Of a DNA stretch of 64,000 bases, positions 24,201 through 36,200 are shown one piece after another; within the stretch, counting starts at the first letter, position 1, and each line of letters opens with the position of its first letter. The translations under genes and the position numbers were made by a program. The notes under the pieces were generated by a model, which saw nothing but the letters and a program-made list of their open reading frames with translations, was not told the DNA's origin and did no database searches. This stretch comes from Ypsolopha sequella (Eukaryota > Arthropoda > Insecta > Lepidoptera > Ypsolophidae): contig OW203987.1 in assembly GCA_934047225.1 (NCBI GenBank), forward strand, positions 7,157,501 through 7,221,500, read 5' to 3'.

Positions 24201-27200
24201 GTTTAATGCCAATGTAATCGACACGGTAAACCTTGTAATTTATTTAATTCTGTGATTAATTTATAATTTGATTGACATTTTTAATTTAATTTTAATTCAG
24301 TAATATAATTCATATTAGATGTAAATTCATATTTTAATCAATTTATTATAATTTTAAATTCAATGTAATTAATGGTAACTGAGTAATTTATTGTAGCTAA
24401 GATCTGTGTTTATAATTTTGTATAATCAGCAAACCAGCAGCATGGAACACCAAAGTTATGTAAGAGACGAGTAAAGAAAGCTAGTCCCCACCACCCAGGG
24501 AATCCTACTGTGGGGACTAGAGAACGCCAATCTTTGTTTTTGTCCTGTTAATAAATAAATTTGAATTGAATTCGCATAGATTAAAATATGTTAAGGTGTG
24601 TTAATTCGAAAACCATTTCGAGATTTAGGTTTAATAAGCCGTATTTTAGAACTTTTGTTCTGAAAAACCTTATGATGATGAATATTTTTACGAAAAAGCT
24701 TGCAACTTTCATTTGACCTTCGTGTGACGTCACTTGACTGAAGGCTGTATAGAAATGTGTCGCTTGCCATCAAGTTAAAAAATATTACTGTCAGAGTCAC
24801 AGAACAGAACATGAAGTCCATGTCTGGGTCACAGTATAAATATAATTGAACGCAGTAAGTGTTGCTGTCTTGTTACGAAATCCCAGATTGATCGGTTAAT
24901 TTTATTTGTTATGAAGTAACGCATTATTAAAATAAATATAATTTTTGATGACAACAATTTCTGTGATGGATTAATATTGACAATCATACATGAGAGATAC
25001 CAAATATAATTATGTATGTATGTATGTATGTATGAATTGTTGTGTGTTTGTCCGACCATAACTCGAGTATCGTTGATCGGAACGACATGAAATTTGAATT
25101 TTTAAGTTCGAGCCAAATCGGTCAAGATCGAATCGCGAGTTCACAGTTCGTGGCGAACGAGTAGTTTATTTGCCTTTTAAAATTTAATAACCGAGATGGT
25201 AGGGCGTTAAATTTCAGCCAAATATACGTCACGTGATTAATAGGCACCTCTTGTGACTGACAAAGTACAGTTTAGGGTTTTTTTTGCAGGCGTTGGTAAC
25301 ACTCAACATAGTTTCGTTGTTGTTGTTGTTTGATTTTTTATTGTTAGATGTAGCAATATAGTACTCTGTGGATGACAGATTTTTTTTTTACAAGCAAGGC
25401 AAAAGTCCGCATTCAGTATCAGGCCTAAAATGAGTCATGTGACGTAACATCCGGAAATTCTTTAAAAAATCATAAATAAATAATGACTAATTTAAATACC
25501 ATAATATTGAAAACTTTGATCTAAAAGCGCGTAAATTCTCTAAAAAAAAATTAAAAAAAAATACTTTTTTTAATTAAGCTACGCGAATTGAATTTGAATT
25601 GAATTTGTGCTTATCTTACCTCTCGCTCCGACAGATGCTGGTGTGCGAGAAGGTGATCCCGATAGTGCATCGCTTGGAGCAGGTCTCGTCGGGCGAGCAC
25701 GTCGGCAGTCTCGCGGAGAACCTTCTAGAGGCTCTTCGTTCCCAGCCGCAGTGCGCCGCCAAAGTGCAACAAGTGCGGGACTTCACCAGACAGGTAAGCT
25801 TTTGTTACCACTATTTTACACTATCTACGTGCATCGTCACGACATGAATTCCCGTGGTAGTGTCAGGTGTTTCCTGTAACGGCAAGTTACAGTCTACACT
25901 CGTACATCCACGTTTCACAGACGATTATTACGTCTAAACGGAATGGGTGATAAGTCCTATCGCAGTACTTTGGGCATAAGCAGGGGCCCACAGCTTAACA
26001 TGCCTTCCAAAGCACGTAGACCAATCACAAATGTGGTCGTAAGAAATTTGAACCCGTGTCCTTTGGATTACTTGTTCTCTACTCGAACAACCGACTATCT
26101 ATCTGTTTTTGTATAACTTATTGTCTCTCTAAAAATCTACTGGTTTAAACTGAAGCACATAAGTTTATCTATGGCGGTACCCCTAGTGTGCACTACCGAT
26201 AAAGCATCTACTCTGTGAGTCGTGCTAGAGAGAAAGTATGTTGAAGATGGTATATCGAAATTCGATGTCAATCTCGAATCCAAAAGAAGTCACGAGATTT
26301 AAGTAGAGACGGGAAAACGATGTCTATTATTTTTGCAATTGGTCCGATTTAAACAATCATCCAGCAATTACCTCGCTAATTTTTTTTCGCATAAATCAAT
26401 CATTCATCACATCTAGCACACACGTTGTTAGAGTGTATTTGCAACATACTTTCTCTCTAGCACGTCTCACAGAATATATGCTTTATCTGTAGTGCATACT
26501 AAAGGTACCGCCATAGATAAACTGAAGTGAACGTCGTATACAATGTATCTCATCTAATTTGACACTTCTGTGCTTCAGTTAAACCAGTAGATTTTTAGAG
26601 AGACAATAAGTTATACAAAAACAGATAGTCGGTCTGACTACGTGTGTGTTAGATGTGAGGGATAATTACGATATAGATATTACAGCTAAGACTCACTTTG
26701 ATTTATGCGAGAAAATTTTAGTGATGTAATTGCTGGATGATTGTTTAAATCGGACCAATTGCGAAAATAAAAGACATCGTTTTGCCGTCTCTATTTAAAT
26801 CTCGTGACTTCTGTTGGATTCGAGATTGACATCCAATTTCGATATACCATCCTCAAGAGACATCGACTCTAATGTCGTATTTAATTTCCCAGGAGAAGAA
26901 ACGCCTAGCCATGGCGGTGCGGGAGCGTCAACTGGGCGCGCTGGGCATGCGCAGTAACGAACGGGGACAAGTGACGGCGCAGTGCTCTCTGACGCAGCAA
27001 GTGGCAGAGTTGGCGGAGGAGGCCGGCGCTGTGTGCTGCATCTGTCGCGAGGGATACAAGTATCAGCCTACTAAGGTATGTAGCTATGCTTGAAACTGTG
27101 CCCCTTAGCGGTTAAAAACTGAAAATAGTTTTGGTACGGGCTCTTACACATTCTGTTCCGTTGTGCCCTGTATGGTTAATATATTTCTGTCGTATTAGTA

Positions 27201-30200
27201 GATTATTGCCGCGGCCGGCAAGTTAGGTGTTGATGGTACGAACGTGATAATGTGGGCAGAGGAGTTAGCCGAGGCACACATACGTACGTCCATCAACGCC
27301 CAATTGCCGCCAAGGTTTTTATGGTACCTTTCTCAAACAATGCGATACGTTATTACTTTTTACAATCCAAAAAGTTGATAGCATATCAACTATAATATAA
27401 CATGAAGGTACTTTTTGTACTAAAGGTTTCTACTAGAGACTCTACAAGAGTAACACTTACCTTGACATCCAGATATTCACTGTCATTCAGAATATTTTCA
27501 TCGGAATCCAATTCCTTCGTTTAATCAATAATTATTAATGCAATAAGCAATAAAATTTTCACGTTTTGCGCGCCATGTTTCTTTTTTTTTGCTTTGCCTC
27601 ATTTGTATTCAGCCAGTTACATTAAACACCTCTTTGGTCATTGAAATTGCTAGTGACTAAACGTAACAAAACTTCATTCCATATTCAAATAACACAACAG
27701 TTATGGATTTTTGAAATTTCCTGCGTGATACTAGTCGTATTACGCCATTGTTTGAGAAAAAAATATTAAACTACGATATTTTATTAAAACCGTTAAAACC
27801 TCCATTTCCTACGTTATGGTGGATGCGACGGATTTCGTTCCTAAACCCAAAACTTTTGATTGTTTTTCTTGTATTTGAATAAAAAGCCCAATTGACATTA
27901 AACTTTTGTCGCGTAATGCCATTAAAACAATAATAAGTCGTGCGTTTGGGAGTGAGATCCGTCACATCTAGTCCCCACCACCCAGGGAATTAGTCCCCAC
28001 CACCCAGGGAATCCTACTGTGGGCACTAGAGAACGCCAATGCTAGTACTATCAACTATATGTTTTCTGAATATTTCTTTGTTTTTGTCCTGTGAATAAAT
28101 AAATTTGAATTTGAATTTGAACATCCACCTTAATGCACTTCTTCGGCTTCTTTCATAATTTGAACGTGAACTTGTTCAAATATTGTTAAAGTGCATTACA
28201 ATATAGAAAAATCGATAGCAAATAAATTCTCAGAGAAAAAATAAATCTCAGACGGAGCTGGAACCTTTATCGCTGGCCAGCGGCTACCCTGTTTGTCCAC
28301 CGAGATCCGATCATACTCATCCATATTTTTTAACTACTTCACACACTAGCTAGTAATGTATGTACAGTGTGTCCCTCGTACAAGTGCACATCCGAAAAGG
28401 GGTGAAACTAGACCTTATTTAATCGACAAAAAAAATTTTTTTTTTTAGAAAATCTTTGTTTTATAAATTAACGTTTTAAATTTTTTTTTGCCTACCATGA
28501 AGAGTATGTATAAAATATGTCATAACTTTTGATCTATCGCGAGTAATGCAATGAAATAAAACTGTTATAATTCTTAAGAATAGACGTTGCATACCAAATC
28601 AAAAACAAAACATAATCAACTACCATTACCATAAAAATAATATCCTAAAAGATTATTTCTTTAATTTTTTCGTCTTTTTTTTTCAGTAATAGTCAATTTT
28701 TTCAAAATAATGTCCCCGTTTCACTATACTTTTATTCCTATTTATCATTGCCTATTCCGTTATCTTTCTAACAAAAAAAATAAAATGTTCTATCATAAAT
28801 ACAATATTTTCTACGAGCGGTTAACCAAAGGCACTGCGCTCGCGTCCCATACAAAGATACCCAGGTGGAGTATTTTATCAAGATTAAAAAAAAAAAAACG
28901 AAAAAAAAATTTCTTTGTTTTTGTCGATTTATTTAGATCTAGTTTCACCCACTTTCGGATGTGCACTTGTACGAGGGACACACTGTATATTGAACGCTCG
29001 TGAGGGCTTGTGAATTGATTAATTTAATTGTTCCCAGGTGCTCGGGATTTACACGTTCACGAAGCGCTGCCCGGTTGAGGAGTACGAGGTGCGCGCGCGC
29101 AAGACGCTCGGCTACACGACCGTGTCGCACTACAACATCGTGCACGTCGAGTGTCACATGGCGGCCGTGCGGCTCGCACGTGCTAGGTGAGTCTAACCGT
29201 TATACTAGTACAGCTTATAGTTCGAATCTAGACCCTGCCTTCTGCTTCCATCGAAGATGACGCATTTCATCCCATCCCACTAGTCCCACTAATATTATAA
29301 ATGCGAAAGTTTGGATGGATGGATGTTTGTTACTCCATCACGCCGAAACTACTGAAACGATTAGGTTGAAACTTTGCACAAATGTAACTCTGGAATAGGA
29401 CACAAGACACTTTTTATCACATAAATCAGTTCTCATTGGAAGGCAATGGGGTGTCAAGTCCCTATAGAAAAGTGGGATGGGATAGTGAGGATGGGATGGG
29501 ATGGGATTCGATACGACTATACAAAAACTTAATCAACGCGGGCGAAGCTGCGGACAAAAGCTAGTAAGAAGTTTAAGAAGAATCTTGTCTCAAGTTTGCA
29601 ATACGCAGTCGCAACTAGCTAGTTATCAAAAAGAGTTTGGTAATTATTCTTTTAAATCAAATTTCAACTTTACCATGATGAGTTGAGATAGAAAACCGAA
29701 TTACGCGAATGTATGCTTAGACTTGTATTAAAGCATTCAACCGCTGGGCTGCTTTTGAGCTTTGGACGACGAATCCAGGTATTATTCAATCGAAGCTCGC
29801 CTCATCCCAGCATTGGGTGTGCTTTAATGCGTTCAACCTTTTGAAAACTTGGTTTCGTCTCTAACTGCACTTACATTGAGATTGTTTCTAGACTCCTGTG
29901 TCCCTTACGCATGTGTATTATTACATATGTACACATTAATTACGATCTATCTATCCACGTTGAAGTGTTCTTACGGGACTTGGATATATTCTTTAGTCAC
30001 TGATCTGATATGAAATTTCAGAGATTACCATTGATTAATAGTAACATTATGTTATTAGTTAATATTATGATTTAAAGCATCCGACATTCTATATCAGATC
30101 GGGTAAGTCCACAAAGGCGATAAAGGTTTGCTTCAACTAAAAATTTCCCATCTAAAATTGGTAATTGTTTCTTTGTGCAGGGATGAATGGGAGAGCGCTG

Positions 30201-33200
30201 CGCTGCAGAACGCGTCGACACGTTGCAACGGATTGCTGCCGCTGTGGGGCCCCCACGTGCCGGAGTCGGCGTATGCTAGCTGCCTCGCCAGACATACCGC
30301 CTACTTGCAGGTGCATACGTTAGAAGATAAACACAAACATACAGATAGCTTACAAACATAATAATAAAATGAGAAAAATAGAAGACATCTTAAAGCTTCG
30401 TTGAGTGCTCATCGGCTCAGTAAAAGAACTGATATTAAAACTGCAATGCGCTGATTTTAAATCAGGCTCCTGATTACACAGACCAATTTCAGCTCGCACA
30501 ACACATCAAGGCGCCTCTCTTTCTATCGCGTAACTCTATCCCTTCTTCACCCACTGAATAGTTTGCGCCAGGGCGGGCCGTCGATGTTATTAGCCTTGGC
30601 AGAGTGAACAGGCCTGACTATGGGTGAATCCAAGCCTTGGGCCAAGATTTGGGACTGCGATCTGTTGTTTTATCCATATTAAGAAATCTTGGAAAGGTCT
30701 ACGTCCAGTAATGGACAAACTAGGCTGATGGATGGATGGATATAAATCGTTTTCAGTTTTGCTAATGAAATATTGAACTTTATTTTCAGAAGTAAGGACA
30801 TCACGTAAACATTATGTGACGTTAAAAAATTAAGTAACTACTTAGAGTTCTAGTGTGAAGAAAAATATTATTATTTTTTTTTGCTAATCGAATTTAATTT
30901 GAGAATAATTTAAAAATGCAACTTTTTCTTATGAATATAGCTCACTTTTGAATTTGAATTTTTGAATTTGAATTTAACCAGTAGAATTATTGATTTATCG
31001 ATCACAATTGATTCACAAAACTTTCCAGCACTGTTGCGGCTCCTGTCATTTTACTGGTCAAAGATTATTTAACCTAGTATGTTTTTACAAATTATTTTCT
31101 TTAAGGTTCTTTTTTGCCTATCGGCTAAAATATATCGTTACATTTTTTGAATAATAGGGGCATTTATAGGCTCTATAACAAAACAGTTTAATTCCACATC
31201 GTCGTGACCGACTGGTTCGAAGACAATAATTTTGGTGGTCCAAATTGGGTTGGACCACCCAGCGTAACTAAACGATATAATTGTTTTTCTATAATGAATG
31301 AATGAATGTTTACTACGAGACGTGATTCTTTAGTGAACGGGTTTCGATTATTATGTAATAAATGTTAATAAATAACTAATCTGATTGTCATATAGGAGTG
31401 CACAGGTCACCGCGACATCGGCCACACTTGCACAATCCACGACTTGAAGCTGCTACTAGTGCGGTTCGCGCGCGGCCGCACCTTCCACGACGACACCGGC
31501 GGCGGCGGCCCGCTGTCGAACATGCAGCTGGTCCCGGCCCTGATACACATGGCGCTCTACGTCATTAATACGTGAGTTGCCGTGGCTCTGTTCCGTTTTG
31601 CACATCTGCTGCATCATATAGTCAATTTAGTCGCATTTATTTGTTTATTATTTCAAGTCCCGTCAAAAATGAAAGTTACGAGGCATGTTTGCCGGTCCTC
31701 AAAATTTGCAATGTATAGATTCAGAATGACGCTGGAAAAATATGAAAACTCAACAAGTCGAATTAGAAAAAAATCATGCGCTGGGTTATACAAAACGTTC
31801 ACTCAAGCAGACTTTGCATTTTTTTTTGTACGGGCCCTTATCGCTCCTGATAGAGAGCCTCGATGATGAGGTGCGCGTGCCCTGAATTTACTTAAAAAGT
31901 AGAGTAACCACTCTCCCAGGTACGGCTTCTCATGACAGGACGAGTCGCTTGGTGGCATGTTTCTGTCATAACAAGCCACAGGCGAATGCAACACAAAAAA
32001 AAAACCGTACAATTTGTGATTACATTGTACGTCAATTCATTTTACTAAATGTATGTCCAGTAAATCTATAGCTATTTTTCAAACAGCGGTTATAGCTCAG
32101 GTGCTAGGACGTCAGCCTCTCAATCTTGAGACTCTGGTTCGAATTCTGACGCATACTTTACTTATCCACTTGCTGAACAGTGAAGGAAAACACTGACGTA
32201 AACCGGCATGTCCCAAGTACGGCGGTGATGCTGTCACGTTGGGACGTAAAAATCATCGCCGAAAAGAGTATTGACTGTTCCAGTGACAGTCCACACTCGC
32301 AAATACCTGTGACATCCCCTTTGGGGATATATGACATTACTTGACATTAATTTTTACAGCCAAATTACTGTTGACTCGGTATCAAGGTTCGATTATCCTG
32401 TTTGGGTAATTCTATAATTAGTTTTTTCCTGTTCCCTACAAATACAACTAGCTAGCTAGGCTAGCCAAGTCAAAATAATATTTTTGTAATACAATAATTT
32501 TAGAAGAATAAAAACTGGTTTTACAGTAACCATCCAAAATTCAAATCATTAATTTAAAATAAAAGTTAGAGCCGCTTAAGGCGTATGACCACGCTAAATA
32601 AGCAACTCGATGTCTGTCGGTACAAATATCAACGGAAACGACATTGTAATAATGTTCATTTCAGCGTGCCTTGAAAAGTGGCTGTTTAGACAACCACTGC
32701 GTCTCCGGCTAGCGCAAAATAGAAGAAAATAATACTTTTCACATGGACGCCATCAACGAAAAAAAAAAATTGAACTTAAATTTTGTAGATCTAAAAATTT
32801 CCTATAATTTGGTGAAATAATAATTAAAATCGCTCTAGGCGTTTGAAAGGATTAAGAGAATTCTTGTGTTAATCATGTGAAACTTTCGATGACTTTCGAT
32901 TTTTTTTGTCAAAACTTACAATAGAAAAACAGTTTATGAAACTTAAAATTTATTTTTGACTCTATAATGCCTATCATATATTTTTATGAAAGTTTTTGGA
33001 CCACCCGTGTGGGAGGAGTAGGCTTTCAAAGACAGGTCCAAATTGCAGTTGGCGTATCCATTCGCCTTAAAGATTTCCGTAAAATCCAAAGAAATCATGG
33101 TCACTTGAAGAGAAAATACAATTAGGTTTTGATCCCACTATTTTGAACTATTTTGAACTTGTATCGTATGGAAGTGGCTAGGATAACTATACATTTTATT

Positions 33201-36200
33201 TTTGTGTTACATTTAATAATAATTTTACTTCACCTTTTTTTCTTTTTGTTTACTTTTAAAATGTGTTCTACTAACGTTTCTTGATAACATCTAAAATTAT
33301 CGGAGTTTGGTTAAAAGTCACCCAGTATACCTGAACTCATAATTGTCTATATTTAGCACCCGAGTGGCGGCCCGTGAAGTGTCAGCTCTAGAAGCGGCGA
33401 TGGCGTGGGCCTCGGCTCGAGTGCTGGAGTCCGCACACGACGCTGAAGGACCTCTCTACTGGGCGACTATGACGCTGCTGTTGCAACCACACGCTAAGTA
33501 TGTCACATGGTATTGTTTCTTAGCTGTTAATGTTAGTTCATTTTTCGTATATTAATCTTATTAATATGAATAAATATAATTTTAGCTATATTAGCTTTTT
33601 ATTTGTAGTTTTATGATAATAATTAAAAAAATAATAAACTTTATATTTTTTCGATATATTTCGGCGTCATCAGTGAGGCCGTCATCAGTCGAGTGTTAAT
33701 ATGTAATTATTATAATTAATATACATTAATATGTAAGTAAATATTAAATACTGACTGTTTTGTCTTTATAAATGATAAGAATAACATAAAACAAAGTAAA
33801 ATAAAAATTTTGTGAGATATATTTCGGGCCATTCGGGCATTTCGGCATGAGTCACAATGAAGTAAGAGAAAAATATAATACATAGGTAAAAAAATAAAAA
33901 AATAAAATCTATTTACATCTAACCTCTTTAGAAGATATTAAAAAGAATGTTTAATGTTGCTTGTTTAAGCCTGGACCATATTGTGCACCAAGCGACCATA
34001 TGAATGAACTCTCCCACGTTCTGAGTTGAATGTATGTTAGGGCTGGTATGAATGATTTTAGAATGCGGACTGTGAGACACTGATTAAATTTTGATTTGTG
34101 GAGACGAGTGTGTGTCCCTACAGTATGGGTAGTGTGTTGTTAGTTATACAGTCGGATGTATGTCTGTGATGGTTCATTCTAATGTTTAATGCTTTTTATT
34201 AATACCAACATCATCATTAGGTAGTTAAAAAGTTAAAATATACTACAGCCCCCCTATTCTGTATCTTAGGTTGCCAACTGGACAGGGTGCCTATCGTCAA
34301 AAACATAGATAAAAACTAAACTTTCAAAATTGCTTTTAGTGGGTATTGAACTATTTACGAACTGTGTCGTCACTTCAAGTGCTAACATACCCTTAGACAA
34401 TCGTAATTCGATAGTATATCTATGTTTTTAATGATAGACACCCAGTCCAGAAGGCAACTAGAGATACATAATAGGCCCGCAGGTCTGGCGTTTTTAAGCC
34501 ACACTTGGTCACAATAAAGTAAAGCTAACTTAAACTACCAGTTCCATTAACACTAACATATGTGTAATAGAGGCAGCATTACTTAGTTTATACTTGTGTA
34601 TATTGACATTCAATGAAACAAGTTGTATTAAACAATGAATAATACATAACATACGCGTCAATGCTTGTTTGTAATAATAGTAGATTATTATTGTAACGAA
34701 GGTGCAGAATAATAAACTTGATATAAAAAATCAATTACTCTTTCTTTATTTTTTTCAATTGCCATTTTTCAATGGGGTCTACTTTTATAAAGGCCACCAG
34801 TTGGCGCCACTGGCACGTAAGGTATATGTCAAAGGTTTGTTAGGTTAGATTTACATAGAAGTTCGATTTTTTGTTTTGCTTATCCATATCATATTTTTTT
34901 TTTCTTTCTTAAATGCGAATAAACAATGCCGCAATGATGTGCAGTTCCGTTATGTTCGAAAACGAAAGGAGGACTTAAGTTTTGTTTTAGCCCCTCTTTT
35001 CTTTACCTCTAATCTTAATTCATTTACTTTCATTGCACCGTACCTTGAATAATAAACCTGAAACTATGAATTTATCTCGACTAATACACAAATAACTAAT
35101 AAAAAGCCATAGCTTTCGCCGTTTCGCGGGCATTTGACGTTTCTCTACACCTGTCGCCTCAGTGGCGCCATCTGACGTCGATAGTAGCCCTCATTGCAAT
35201 AGATTTAGAATGTCAAAAAAAAGAAAAGAGTCCACTAGACAGATAACAAAAACATGTCTCCACAGACGACTTTAACACTTCTCCACAGATAACCCAACTC
35301 TCCTCTCCTCTCCTCACCGATGCTCACGCCACCTCGCCTCACCTCTCCCTAGTCCTCTCCTCTGCTCTTGTTACATTATTATATCAAGCGTAAAGACCTT
35401 GTAGTTTTCGGGCTCGAAACTAATTCTCGAAGAATAAGAAGTACCTTGATAATAAACTAGTGAAATATTGTATCAAGAAAAGTTTTTAATTTATAGGGTT
35501 AGTAAATTTTCTATCCCTAACAGTAGCTTGAAGAAAATACTTCCTATTTAAACCACCTTATCCCTCCAGATGGCGCACCATGAAGCTGAACATCTTGAAG
35601 CAACTGCTGTTAATCGGTCACGTGCGGACCGTAGCTCCGGGAGGACCTGCAGTACGTGCACTCGCCGCCGACCACCGCACGCCGTGCACCTGGAACGATT
35701 ACAAGCCCTACGCGCTGCACGTGGCTATCATAGACCTGCTCTATAATGTCATGTTCAAGGTGAGTTACAGCACAGAAGGAGGTTGCACAGATGACGTAGC
35801 ATTCATGGAGCTTCGACGACGAAAAATGCAGCCGCAACCTCTGTCCTGCTATGCGAGCACGTACGCGTCGATTAGATAAGTTTGACCGATAGAATCGATA
35901 ATTTCTAAATCTTATTGCAATGAAATAAAGAGTTACGTTTTTATTTATCGAATCGGTGTCGAGTCGATACCAAGTTCACGCTAGTACCACTGATTCGATT
36001 TGCAACCTAATTGCCATATTTATGTGACGCGAACGTAAAAATGAAGTGCGTAAAAGTGATAGTCACCGTGTAGACGAAACTTGGTATTATAAAGCACTCC
36101 CTGCGTCCAAAATATCTAATAGTAGTTTATGCTACAAGGGCGCAAAGGAATAAATTACGAGGACGATTTAAAACACGAGCGTAGCGAGTGTTTTAAACGT

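Larger units (their letters stand above)
24170..25634 (+). other. UBR4 intron with LINE tail and dispersed repeat
   Basis: Holds the repeats at 24478-24575 and 24595-24760, an (ATGT)n tract at 25010-25035, and AT-rich sequence otherwise. Confidence 0.55.
31572..33356 (+). other. UBR4 intron
   Basis: Besides the SINE and the TTAA MITE, a short open stretch at 31582-31866 shows no protein family features. Confidence 0.5.
33498..35569 (+). other. UBR4 intron
   Basis: Contains the hairpin MITE 34249-34478 and the CAATGRGG transposon copy 34770-35196. The region 35270-35390 is CT-rich (repeated CTCTCCTCTC) without a clear identity. Confidence 0.5.

Noticed and set aside
32088..32165. A possible tRNA gene
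   Set aside because: A and B boxes are present, but the acceptor and anticodon stems do not pair and a SINE body follows.
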